DNA of 27,972 nucleotides from Saccoglossus kowalevskii (taxonomy: Eukaryota > Hemichordata > Enteropneusta > Harrimaniidae): contig NW_003152751.1 in assembly GCF_000003605.2 (NCBI RefSeq), positions 231,815-259,786 of the forward strand, given 5' to 3'. Position numbers and translations under genes: made by a program. This document shows, in pieces, positions 1 to 9,424 of the stretch (position 1 is the stretch's first letter; each line of letters opens with the position of its first letter). The notes beneath the pieces are model-generated. The model saw nothing but the letters and a program-made list of their open reading frames with translations. It was not told the origin of the DNA and did not search any database.

Positions 1-37
1 CGGTTAAAAGAAAGACCAGCAAAGGCATTCTCTGGCA
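1..37 (+). other. possible 3' end of a plus-strand exon
   Basis: An open stretch at the window edge runs straight into a consensus splice donor, GTAAGTAG, starting at position 38. Too little sequence is present to recognise a product, and such donors occur by chance. The region 38-567 that follows holds no convincing coding sequence or repeat; two open frames there (62-421 minus, 182-376 plus) show no recognisable domain. Confidence 0.15.
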
Positions 38-567
38 GTAAGTAGTACTATTTTCTCTCTATCAATTACACATGCATGTTAGACATAGACAAACTACGTA
101 ACGATAATGGTGTTTGTAAACCAACAAGCTTTGTAGATTGAATAAACATCTAGGGGATTTACATTTTCGTTTACTCAAACTGTGATTGACAGGAATTTTG
201 CATACATTAGCCACCATTTTAAACTCGTGATTTTCACTGGTCGCGGCATGTTTCGACCGAAAATAACAACATTTATACATCAAAAGCCCAACCAGACGAG
301 TGTAATCGCTAGCGTACATATTCATGCCCCCGTGGATATGTATTTGGAACCACAGCTTGATCTCCAAACATCGTAAATGGCATATTTCACGGAGCTCCCG
401 CCACGATGTGAGGATTAACATACTAATACGGTGGCCATCTTGACCCTTATTTATAGTATCGGTTCCCCTTTAAGGGTAAATAGTATTCAGAAGTCCTATT
501 CATAACAACACTAAAATAACAAATTATCAGATTGACTGTCCAATATGCAAAGAAGAAAAAAACTTAC

Positions 568-783
568 CACAACAATCGCGTCTGTTTTCCACTGTTATGT
601 AATATATGTCACGTGGTCTGAAAAGGTTAACCCTCCACCAAGGGTCAAATTCTACTGCAGTAAGAGTACACGTGCCGTGACAGAAATCTGTGTCTTTATC
701 GCCATCCACGGCCTTACCAGCTTCTGCGTGCCAGACAGTGGAGCTCTGCTCCGCTACTTTTCCCAATGCTACATTTACCAGAC
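568..783 (-). CDS. FTP (fucolectin/tachylectin-4/pentraxin-1) F5/8-type-C lectin module, single exon
   Basis: This exon encodes the N-terminal part of a fucolectin-type F5/8 C domain, a family of secreted or cell-surface fucose-binding lectin modules. Seen directly: the family run NVALGK, then AEQSS, AVDG, a Cys-containing CHGTCTLT segment, the hallmark PWWRVNL, and NRRDCC at the end. The acceptor is the CAG at 786-784 and the donor is GTAAGT at 567-562. The exon is 216 nt: 2 nt, then 71 codons, then 1 nt, so both flanking introns are phase 1, as in shuffled extracellular modules. An in-frame stop just upstream of the acceptor supports the boundary. I could not find the exon for the second half of the domain (expected to the left) or a signal-peptide exon (expected to the right). 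Either the partner exons are distant or outside the window, or this is an orphaned exon. The family call is strong; whether the gene is alive is unknown. Confidence 0.8.
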
Positions 784-2650
784 CTGTTCAGATTCAAGTA
801 TTAGCGCGATTTTACTTACGATACACGATAATCTATACTTGTAGACCAAATACACATGTATTGCATCGATGCTTCATTCAATATTAAACAAAAAAGCACG
901 AAATACAAGATTGTTCGAAGGAAGAATAAGTGGTTTAAAACATAGATAGATCATAATATTGTTACTACGGTTGTTGCTAGCGAAATTTGTATATATACCC
1001 GTTACAAAGTTCATTAGTAAACAATTGATTAGATGTTTATTTTAATTTTCAATGTGACAAACAACGAAAATAAAAGCTTGGCTGTAAAAATCCATTCATA
1101 ATCACAATAAACTGTCAATCATGACTGCGATTGACATGCGGCACGGGGAAAACATGGATGGTCCAAATTCCATTATTTACCAAAATAGAGTAACACAGCT
1201 AGGAACTCTTAGACCCATTGCTCCCATATTTGCCCCTTCGTCTCTCATTCAGAATAAACAACGTCTTAGAAAATTTAATTTCTATCAGGTTCTTGTGACC
1301 GTTTCCGACGTTATACGAAACTGAAATTCATTCACTCATCGAGCACTGCTCCATTACTGGAGCTGTGATTATAAAACAATGCTTCTTTCGTTTAAAAAAA
1401 TCGTTTTCAAGTTGTAAATGATGATAACCTGTGACTAAACCGGTTTCTTATCAGCAATGTGTCACAAGCCTGTCTTTTACTTCTACCGAGGCTCTTGGCT
1501 GGAGGTGATCACGATTTATTAGAATTCTGTTTCAGACTGCTTAAAATTTAATATTTTCGTATGCATAATGTCGGGTAGCATCCTGATTGTCGTTATTAGT
1601 CATGTAACTACCTACGTCATATGATCAATAATCGGGATCATAGTAACATAACGTGGTGGCACACTGTTAACTTGAACGTGATTGATTGCCGGAAAGCGAC
1701 ATTAGCATTTAACACCACGATATCGAAAGCGTATTCAGTCAACACGTGTAGACTCAGTGATCTCACATCGAATACTACTTCCAAATGTAAGTCGACATAG
1801 CGTCGTACGAGGTTCAAAACTGATCAAAAAGAGGTGGTCCAAAAGAAATTGAATCTACACAGAGGCATTCGTTGTTCTTGTGGAATATTCTATTCTGTAT
1901 GTGGGTTTTCTGTCACACATAGAGCCTTCTTTGTATTAATGTGACGTCCAGAGCACGCTAAGTTGAACTACGTTTGTTATTTATTGTACTTGTGGGCGAT
2001 TAGAACAACTACAATAAATAAAATAAGTTATCACAGTTTTGTAAGATATTTGATAAATTTTGTCATATTGATATATATTGTGATATTTACTGTATTATAT
2101 GAATGATGTGCACATACCACAGTATATTCAGATTGTGGAGGTTAGTTTGACTGATCAGGGCTGTTCCCTAACCCAAGCAGTCTTATATTCACCAATTTAA
2201 CGTTAAACACAACATCACGTATTCGACTATGCAACATATATAATATATTCTCGTGCCTAAATCATAGTGTTCCTTTTTTTTTTATAAAACTATGTTGTAC
2301 AGCTAGTAGTACAGGCTTATACATATATATGTTCAACTTGTCGTTTGTGTTAGCAATGTAACTTACGCCATGATGGTGACAGCAGAATTACTCTCTGTCC
2401 GAAAGCTTAAATCGATACTTACCATATGGAGTTGATGCATTTCCAACTGATGCGTACATCGCCAGTATAAATATATACCGATACATTAGAAAAGCTGCAA
2501 CTTGCGGTATCAATAGGAAGAAGAGGAGCCGGTCAAAGAAATAATAATGCGATTTGTGGACACAGTTCTTTCAACTAATATATAATGATGTTTAATATTA
2601 TGCTAATAGTGTCACGTGACTAAACAGCTGCATTATGTACCATATTAAGT
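784..2650. other. non-coding stretch, no gene recognised
   Basis: AT-rich sequence without a recognisable domain on either strand. A plus-strand open frame at 1121-1324 begins with ATG but matches no family I know and has ordinary flanking sequence. It could contain a UTR or promoter of an unseen gene, but nothing specific can be supported. Confidence 0.4.
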
Positions 2651-2651
2651 C

Positions 2652-2954
2652 ATGTGTAAAATAAAACCGGGTGGAACTCGACCTAATTGCATACGTCATT
2701 TTCCGGACAACGTCATCTCTGACCTTTGTAAGAAATGGATATTATTATTAGACGCAAACAATTGGTGCCCCCGTCTGACGGAGTTGCTGTCAAACACAGA
2801 TTACTTTTTGTCTGGTACCAAGCAAGATATGACATGTCACTGTCGGTTACAGGATTTACTGAAATCGAAAGTTGAATCATGGGAGTACGTCGTAAATGTC
2901 TGCACTTTGATTTCATTTAAAATTAACTCGACTGCAATTCCAAATACTAAATGA
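2652..2954 (+). CDS. 100-residue open frame, weakly death-domain-like; doubtful
   Basis: A single open frame of 100 codons starting at ATG. Residues about 20-90 have a spacing loosely like a death domain: a VISDLCKK helix, then LDANNWC where IRAK and MyD88-type domains have a short LD..xDW core, then RLQDLL and a VVNVCTL helix. These resemblances were judged by eye and are weak. No splice context or neighbour supports it, and the opposite strand is also open over part of it. A chance open frame is the more likely explanation. Confidence 0.13.
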   Translation: MCKIKPGGTRPNCIRHFPDNVISDLCKKWILLLDANNWCPRLTELLSNTDYFLSGTKQDMTCHCRLQDLLKSKVESWEYVVNVCTLISFKINSTAIPNTK

Positions 2955-4966
2955 TTTTGTGTTACAATATACAGTGACTATTGTATGCACTTAAGAATTA
3001 TGTACTAGTATCTTTTTTTACTGGAAATTAATAACAGATCAATTTTGATGTGTTATGCGGTAATTACATGCACAAATACATCCAATAGAGACATAATTAC
3101 AGCAAATTTTAAAGTTCAAACTTGAAATGACCGTGACCACAAACATGCGACTTTTGAGCATATCCACATAGAGATAAATGAATACATTAAAGTTTCCATT
3201 ACAATCTTGACAGTTTTGTTTCAGTTTATATCACGTTTTTATCATGGTTTGCTTCAATATTTCATAGCTTTTAGGAATAACAGAAACGATTAAGAGGCTG
3301 AACGCACAAACAACACGAAGAGGACTGACGTCAAGGTATTTTTCCATCTCCATCCTCACACTATGTCATTAAGGGATGTCATTGATTACAATACAGAAGA
3401 AGGATCGTCTTATATTTTTCCAAGGGTTGATTACTATCATATTGATCATATTTATTATGCTTCGAAATATGTCTCGCACGGAACTTGAAGAGATATTCAA
3501 AAGCGTATGATGAACTTGTTTAGCCCACGATGAAATCTAAAGATAAACTTCGCACCAGCTAGTTTAGCGCGTATAACAAACTATGCCAGAGAACAAAACT
3601 ATTCTACCCACACACAAAGCATCGTGTCACTAACACGTGTTCATGAAATCGACACATGTCATTAGTAATATTGCAAGATTGATTGTATATGAACACTTGG
3701 CAATTCATCACAGCTAAATATCAAATTAAGAACAGTACGGGATAACACAGGGACATGTTCTTTGTTGTAACGCCACTGGTATTTAAATGTGCTTTTGCAT
3801 GTTATTTATAACAAAAATCTAAGCCAAACTAAGAAAATATTGCATTTGTTCACACATGAATTGTTCTGATGACGACAATACATCACCATATTTCATTTTT
3901 ATTTCTTTTAAGTTTGTTATTTTAATTTATGTATGAAGTAGGTAGTAAATAAAATAAGAAACACACAACAAACAAAAGAGAAAGAAAGAGTTTGTCTCAG
4001 CCGATAATGTCTTCGAGATCTCTGTAACTGTAATTGCCCGGGTGCTAGATTGGCGTGAACGTATACGATGTTGTGATTACACGGAACCTCCAAGTTCAAA
4101 TGAGTTAGCTAAGCTTCTGCATCTGAAAAGTCCAGAGAATCATTTTTTATTTGAGTTTTTCCCGGGCTTAACTCATGAACTTGGTACCACTCGATCGGTG
4201 ATGATATTAGATATGTAATAATTAGCCTCCATTGGTCCCGGTAATCGGGTGTAAGTGCTTGGAGTTTAAATTAACAACGTCAGAGTGGTATGAGTTGTAC
4301 GCGGTTTTTCAAAAATAATGTCTTTCATTAAAGTCATTCTCGAAGTCAATTGCTGTCAAACGAAACAAGAAATATGAACTCTTAAAAAACGACTACATAT
4401 TTTCTGATTAGGGGGAGAGGCTGAAAGAAAGATACAGAGCTCTTCACGCCCAACACGAACAGTGTACTTATTCTAGGCTATGATATTCATACTCTTTACT
4501 TGAGATGGAAAGTAGCAGGGGTGTCTTGTGTCAAATATTTCTTGGCTCGTATCTTGTACATTTATAGAGATAATTTCAAACAAGAACAATACTACGCAAC
4601 AGTAAATTAACAGTGATAGATACACTAGGGTACTGTGAAGATGTTTGATACATTTTTAGAAACGGTTTACGTAAACTACTGGGGTATATTTGTGTATATT
4701 TTTCTGCTGAGATTTGACTTCTAGAAATGAATCGAAGAATGAATTCCCCAGTCGTTATCACCTTGTTGATAATAGTTGGAATGGTGAAACAATCGACATT
4801 TCACGTAGGCGGAATTGCGAGATGCGTATACAAAATCATCATGTAAACAATTATGTCGTTATGGAAATAGGGTATTACACGTAACCTCGCACAATAATAT
4901 ATGTAATGGTTATAGAGCCCACATAGCATCCACTTGAAACAGTTACTCCATGTATTGTGTTCATAG
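2955..4966. other. non-coding stretch, no gene recognised
   Basis: About 2 kb of AT-rich sequence between the doubtful open frame and the first UGT relic. Short open frames (3917-4099 and 4576-4761, both minus) show no domain. I looked for N-terminal exons of the UGT relics here and found nothing I could defend, although around 3360-3540 there are short fragments rich in aromatic residues. Confidence 0.4.
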
Positions 4967-5166
4967 GTTACAAGAACATTTTTATTACGTATGGTGGCGC
5001 TAATCTAGAATCTGTATAACATAGCGTTCTAATGGTATGTCTTCCAGTCTTTGGTGATCAGTTTGACAATGCGGGGAGAATTGTATCTAAGGGACTGGGA
5101 ACTTACGTAGATCTTAGAAGACTAACGGGAGAACAGCTGTGCCAAGCTGTAACAACGCCTTTATCG
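4967..5166 (+). pseudogene. UDP-glucuronosyltransferase relic A (sugar-nucleotide-binding exon)
   Basis: This is the exon covering the UGT signature region, the C-terminal nucleotide-sugar-binding half of the enzyme. It begins after a TAG acceptor and reads GYKNIFITYGGAN, the counterpart of GHxKTRLFxxHGGxN in live UGTs. It continues CLPVFGDQFDNAGRIV and GLGTYVDLRRLTGEQL and ends AVTTPLS just before GTATAA. The frame has an internal TAA and lacks 6 bp relative to relic B (ANSYLDAVYH is reduced to ANLESV-stop-H), so it is a dead copy. The catalytic and acceptor-binding N-terminal exons are not visible nearby. It lies upstream of relic B in the same orientation, suggesting an old tandem duplication. 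Homology is certain; the boundaries are good to a few bases. Confidence 0.85.
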
Positions 5167-5848
5167 GTATAATTTGGCATCATAACTATTGACTTGTACA
5201 ATTCTATAAAATCAATCAATAAATATATATAGCGTAGCAGTGTTACTCACAAAGGCACTGTGACTAGGCTGTTCTGAATGTTTGCGCGATAACTCGATTC
5301 TTAATTTTAGTTTTTAAACCAAAAAATGCATATATAATTCATTTTTCAGCGTTTTAAGTCTAACACCAGTATTCTATACTTCTTCATATTCTTGGCGTTT
5401 TTAGTTCCTAGGAGTGGTGACGACGATAACAACATATTATATGACTTATGATTTGGAGTTCGTAAAATAAGCGCAAATGGTTGACGAGATCTTATTGAGA
5501 ATACCGCGAGACTTGTTGTTTGTTCCATAATCCCCATCGCGTTCACTGTTCCATAAATCTATGTAACCATGGCATTGGAGTAGAGCGAGGAAAAGAACAA
5601 ACGAAGCACCGTTTGAGGAACAAAATTAAGTCTCGAGGTGCTCACGCACTTAACGAGATTTCAGCGGCTGATTTCCAACTGAGATGACCGACATGACGAC
5701 GTAACATTCCGTTTTCCGTAGATGCACTAGGGATCAATTAAAGTAAACTGCAGCGTTGAAATCAGAGTTACCTACATTATACAGTCTTTTCTAGTTGGTG
5801 AAGATTCCACACAGCGGTCAGGAATTTGTAACACTATTAGAGAATGAT
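5167..5848. other. spacer between the two UGT relics
   Basis: No UGT-like or other coding sequence recognised. A minus-strand open frame at 5346-5546 shows no domain. Confidence 0.35.
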
Positions 5849-5876
5849 ATATTATATATATATATATATATATATT
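5849..5876. repeat. (TA)n microsatellite
   Basis: An uninterrupted AT/TA dinucleotide run immediately upstream of the first recognisable part of UGT relic B. Confidence 0.9.
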
Positions 5877-6339
5877 TTATCATGTCATACAAGGTCGATG
5901 CGTTATATTGCGGAGCTGTTCAGCTTACAGGCGTATGACATTGCCATCATTGATTCTGCTGTATACTACTGTATGACTACCCGGACATACCCTACGTGGT
6001 CATACACACCGTGTCTACACTCTCAGCTTGTTCTTATACCCCAGGTCCTATATCATACGTACCAATGAATGCAACTGGGAGGCTTCTCACAGTCATGATA
6101 TCTTTTTACGAGCGAATGTTCAACTTTATGTATAAAATCTTCTTCACAGCGTCAGTAAAAAATCCAGGAAGTTCAACGTAAAAACAATATATCAACGAAT
6201 ATTACGGTGACCGATATTTTCACGGGAGCAGAACTCCAAATCTGGGGTCGGGACATTTTGACGGAATTCCCAAGACCGTTGATACCAAACGTGTTCCAGT
6301 GGGGGTGTTGTCAGCCAGGCCACCTAAGAGGTTACCGAA

Positions 6340-6374
6340 AGTATAATACATGCTCTGCCTATTTAGTTTTCAGA
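6340..6374 (+). other. 33-nt intron-like segment inside UGT relic B
   Basis: Between LPK and KLEDIMDS, which are nearly adjacent in living UGTs, lies a segment that begins GTATAA and ends TTTTCAG and is only about 33 nt long. It contains an in-frame stop. It looks like a splice-bounded intron shortened by deletion, or a chance insertion. Coordinates are approximate to one or two bases. Confidence 0.45.
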
Positions 6375-6648
6375 AATTAGAAGATATTATGGATAGCGCC
6401 GACGAAGATGGCGTCATCGTTGTTTCTATGGAAAAAATTACGTGTGATTTTAACTTATGTGATAATGATATACTTTTTAATTGAGGTGTGAACCCTGTGA
6501 AAACCTGCGTAAACCTTCTTTTTCACAGGTCACGAGAAAACTCGCCTTTTTAACGCGCATGCTGGCGCTAATAGCTATCTAGATGCTGTATATCATGGCG
6601 TTCCGATGGCGTGTCTCCCAGTGTTTGGTGATCGGTTTGACAATGCGG

Positions 6649-7265
6649 TATCAGGGGGAAAACCGCTCCTCTGAGCGTTCTCCACACTTGTCAGGGGGGA
6701 ATCTCGTCTCGTCTCTCTATCGCATCCCCTTGAGGTACGGGATCGGGAAAGTCACTTGAACTTTACAGTCAAATAAGACACACACAACGAAATACGTTTC
6801 AACTCTCGTCTTAGTCAGTCAGTCGAGCACTCTATAAGACACAGCGCCCTGGGGAAAAGTCCCCAAGACTATCACAAGGCTGACCCAAGACTCTGCTAGA
6901 CTGCGTCAAGACTCGCCCCAAGACTCTCCAGGACTGGACTTGTCGTGGTGTACTCGCCAAGACCAACTAAAACAACTCTATTCACTTTCAAAATCTTAAC
7001 CAATTACAAAGCAGTAAAAAGACTCTAGGGCGTAACCTTCAATCATAAAGCCAATCACACTAAGTACTGGACACGTCATATCTTTTGATTAATCGTTCAC
7101 TACATTAGTAATTGCGAATACCAACTGTCAGAAATAGTAGTCCGAATAGCGACGGTTATCTCGTAATTAGTTCCAAATCACTGAGTCGACAGACATAACA
7201 CAACAATTAGCTAGTAATCAGCTAATTAAGTCGATTAACAGATACGCAAAAACAATTTCATCATA
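6649..7265. mobile_element. 617-bp unclassified insertion in UGT relic B
   Basis: The UGT exon is interrupted exactly here. The bases GCGG just before (6645-6648) recur just after (7266-7269) and look like a 4-bp target duplication. Relic A has no interruption at the same codon. The ends are TATCA and TCATA, a 5-bp imperfect inversion. TCAGGGGG near the left end recurs about 40 bp inside. There is no coding capacity. It may be a non-autonomous DNA element or a lone long terminal repeat of a retroelement; the ends do not have the usual TG...CA, so I leave it unclassified. Confidence 0.6.
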
Positions 7266-7359
7266 GCGGCAAGAATTGTATCTCAGGGTCTGGGGCTTTA
7301 TGTTGATCTTAGTACCAAGCTGTAACAACGGTTTTATCAGATGATAGGTGAGAATGTTT

Positions 7360-7680
7360 AGTGTGGTGATAGAACGCACAGGTGCAACAGTCTTAAATAT
7401 ATAACTGTAGAAGATTGTCGAGATGTAAGGAATCAATCGAGATAGCAGAGATACTGTGGTAGTGATACAATCAGGATATTTATTTGTATACAAATAAATA
7501 CATTGGATAATGATAATACATGTAGTGATAAAAACTTGGTTCCCAGGCGTTGGCTTTGCAGTCACGCCTAGAGACACACAGCCCGTGGAACCTCAGTTCC
7601 CTCATCATGCTCCCCTTAAGAGTCCTCTTCTATTTATAAGTGAAACCACGTGTCGATACGACGCCTAACATAGGTCAACG
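7360..7680 (-). mobile_element. possible solo LTR (fossil) in the last intron of UGT relic B
   Basis: Read on the minus strand, this stretch has the order expected of a long terminal repeat. It starts near TGTTAGGCGTCG, has a TATAAATAG box, then an AATAAATA poly(A)-type signal, and ends near TAAACA. No coding region, primer-binding site or matching second copy is visible. The boundaries and the class are tentative. Confidence 0.25.
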
Positions 7681-8199
7681 TGGTTGTTCAGAACTTAATA
7701 ACATGCCAAATAAGGAGTGCTAGACAGTCGGGGTGACATTTGACATAGCGCGCATGAAAGTGTTAAAATGGTCCAGGCTTAAACAATACATCAGAAAATT
7801 ATATATAGGTGTTGGAATGTGGAGATTAAAGTAATATTGCATAGACAAGTTAACACGTACTGATATACACAACTGAATGTCAGGTCATACGTACATGCGC
7901 TCCAGATTGGTGACACAGGTCATGATGTGTGTTGCCATTTCTTCATGTTCTGTGTGTCTTTCTATAGGTACACCCAGCGTGTGACGAAAATGTCAGCAAT
8001 TCTCAAAGATGCTTCCATGAACGCCATGGAAACCGCAGTATTTTGGATTGAGCACGTGATCAAGCATGGCGCGGGGCATCTCAAGGTCTATGGGCAAAAT
8101 CTAACAACGGTTTAATTCTATTTGCTGGATGTTGCGACTTATATATGCGTAACTGGCGTACTTATATACGGTATTTTTCATTGTTGGCCGTTCGCGTAG

Positions 8200-8800
8200 A
8201 ATGATATCGTAGGATACACACACAGTGAAAGTCTGCATAAAATTCACATGCTTCAGTTTGTTTTTAAAAAAGGTCACTCTATTGGTATACTAATGACTAT
8301 TTCATATGACAGGGATTTTTTTGAATTCAAATTCCGAACGTTGTTAGTGGGTTAATGTTGCCTTCATATGAATATGAGTTGTCACATGGGCCGCACCAAA
8401 CATTATAGTTCTTTTCAAGTGACTGCATAATTTTGCTAAGATTATTAATTAAAAGTACGTACCAGTAATTCAAATCGCATGTTATTTTGTCCGTGGCAGT
8501 AGAAATAAAAAAAAAGGTGGAAATAAAAAGCACAACTTAATGATTGAACATTGTCTTTGTAATCATTGCTGACTATCGGTATAATTGTGGATGGTAATTA
8601 CAACAAGAAAACAAAGGGCAGATTAAAGTTAAACCTCAATGGTCTTCTTTTGCATATGGTTAATTTTATCAATTGCAGCTGGTGGTGGTTTTTCAAATCA
8701 AACGATAAAGAGTATAATAATAATAATAATAATAATAATAATTTTATTAATTGTATAATGGGCTCCGAGTAACGTTTAACTAAACGACGCTAAATTAACC
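8200..8800. other. spacer downstream of UGT relic B
   Basis: No gene recognised. It contains the trinucleotide microsatellite at 8714-8742 and is otherwise plain AT-rich sequence. Confidence 0.4.
8714..8742. repeat. (AAT)n microsatellite
   Basis: About nine uninterrupted AAT/ATA units. The asparagine run in the overlapping plus-strand open frame is only a translation of this repeat. Confidence 0.9.
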
Positions 8801-8804
8801 ATAC

Positions 8805-9293
8805 TTAAAGGGAGGTAGTCGTCGAGCCACGCATGCGCGAGATATATGGGTCTCATATAAACAGAGATGATGGCGACTTTGACTGCGCAGATCAACGAGT
8901 CGGTGAACAAGTACAAACTGAGACGTTACCAAGCTTGATTAGGTATTTTGTTTAGGTGATTGGAAGGTATCGAAAAAGTCACCGGCGGTAATTAGTGCAA
9001 TTCGCGCCCAGGTCAAACATCTTACTTCTGATTTCCATTAGAAGAGCGCATTGGATTGTGGGAAAATCAATGTTTATCAACACAAACGTCGCACTTGCAG
9101 AGCGCGACGACTGCCGCCCTTTAATTTTTCTACAATCCGATGCGTTCTTCTAATGGAATTCACGTGTACGAGTTTTGACCTGGGCGCGACTTGCGATAAC
9201 TCGTTCGATGCCTTCCAATTACCTAGTTAAAACTTCTAAATGAGATCCATATCTCGTGCATGCGTGGCCCAACGACCACCCCCATAATATTAA
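8805..9293. mobile_element. TTAA-flanked palindromic DNA transposon (MITE, Kolobok/piggyBac-like), with a second terminus inside the loop
   Basis: The two halves form a long imperfect inverted repeat. On the left are GGAGGTAGTCGTCG, CCACGCATGCGCGAG, GATTGGAAGG, GCGCCCAGGTCAAA and CCATTAGAAGAGCGCAT. The reverse complement of the right half gives GGGGGTGGTCGTTG, CCACGCATGCACGAG, AATTGGAAGG, GCGCCCAGGTCAAA and CCATTAGAAGAACGCAT. TTAA stands at 8805-8808 (also 8795-8798) and at 9290-9293, the target preferred by piggyBac and Kolobok transposases. The loop (about 9068-9124) ends in AGGGCGGCAGTCGTCG read from TTAA at 9124-9121. That is a second copy of the terminal motif, so another element or a rearranged end is nested there. 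No transposase is encoded. The superfamily is inferred only from TTAA and the termini. Confidence 0.75.
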
Positions 9294-9424
9294 CAACGTT
9301 GATTTGCAAGTTTTCTAAGTGCGCGTGATATGTTGTTCGATTACGTCAGTGACGCTACAGACGATTCCAAGTTCGTGCATGATGCCCACAGTGACTTACC
9401 ATTTCCAGGAGTTGACGATAGCTT

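Larger units (their letters stand above)
5931..8199 (+). pseudogene. UDP-glucuronosyltransferase relic B (multi-exon, disabled)
   Basis: Most of the middle and C-terminal half of a UGT can be followed. Live members are ER-membrane enzymes that transfer UDP-sugars to small lipophilic acceptors. Exon 1, from 5931 after a TTACAG acceptor, starts AYDIAIIDSAVYYC, shifts frame into IPYVVIHTVSTLS and then SFYERMFNFMYKIFF. It meets a TAA at 6178 and shifts twice more through TDIFTGAELQIWG, EFPRPLIPNV and LSARPPKRLPK. After a 33-nt intron-like gap it resumes KLEDIMDSADEDGVIVVSM. The next exon (6529, after TTTCACAG) reads GHEKTRLFNAHAGAN and CLPVFGDRFDNA up to 6648, where a 617-bp insertion follows. 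It resumes at 7270 with RIVSQGLGLYVDL, loses 22 bp, and ends at a GTGAGA donor (7348). The last exon (7968-8199) encodes YTQRVTKMSAILKDA and the transmembrane tail LLDVATYICVTGVLIYG, with one premature TAA at 8113. No exon for the expected IPQNDLL segment was found. Confidence 0.88.

Noticed and set aside
62-421. 119-codon minus-strand open frame as the second half of the FTP domain
   Set aside because: It lacks the expected strands and cysteine pattern of the domain, and no acceptor places it in phase after the exon at 568.
6178-6180. GTAAAA as a splice donor ending the first exon of UGT relic B
   Set aside because: UGT-like sequence (KQYINEYY, then TDIFTGAELQ) continues immediately afterwards, so there is no room for an intron; the TAA here is a decay mutation.
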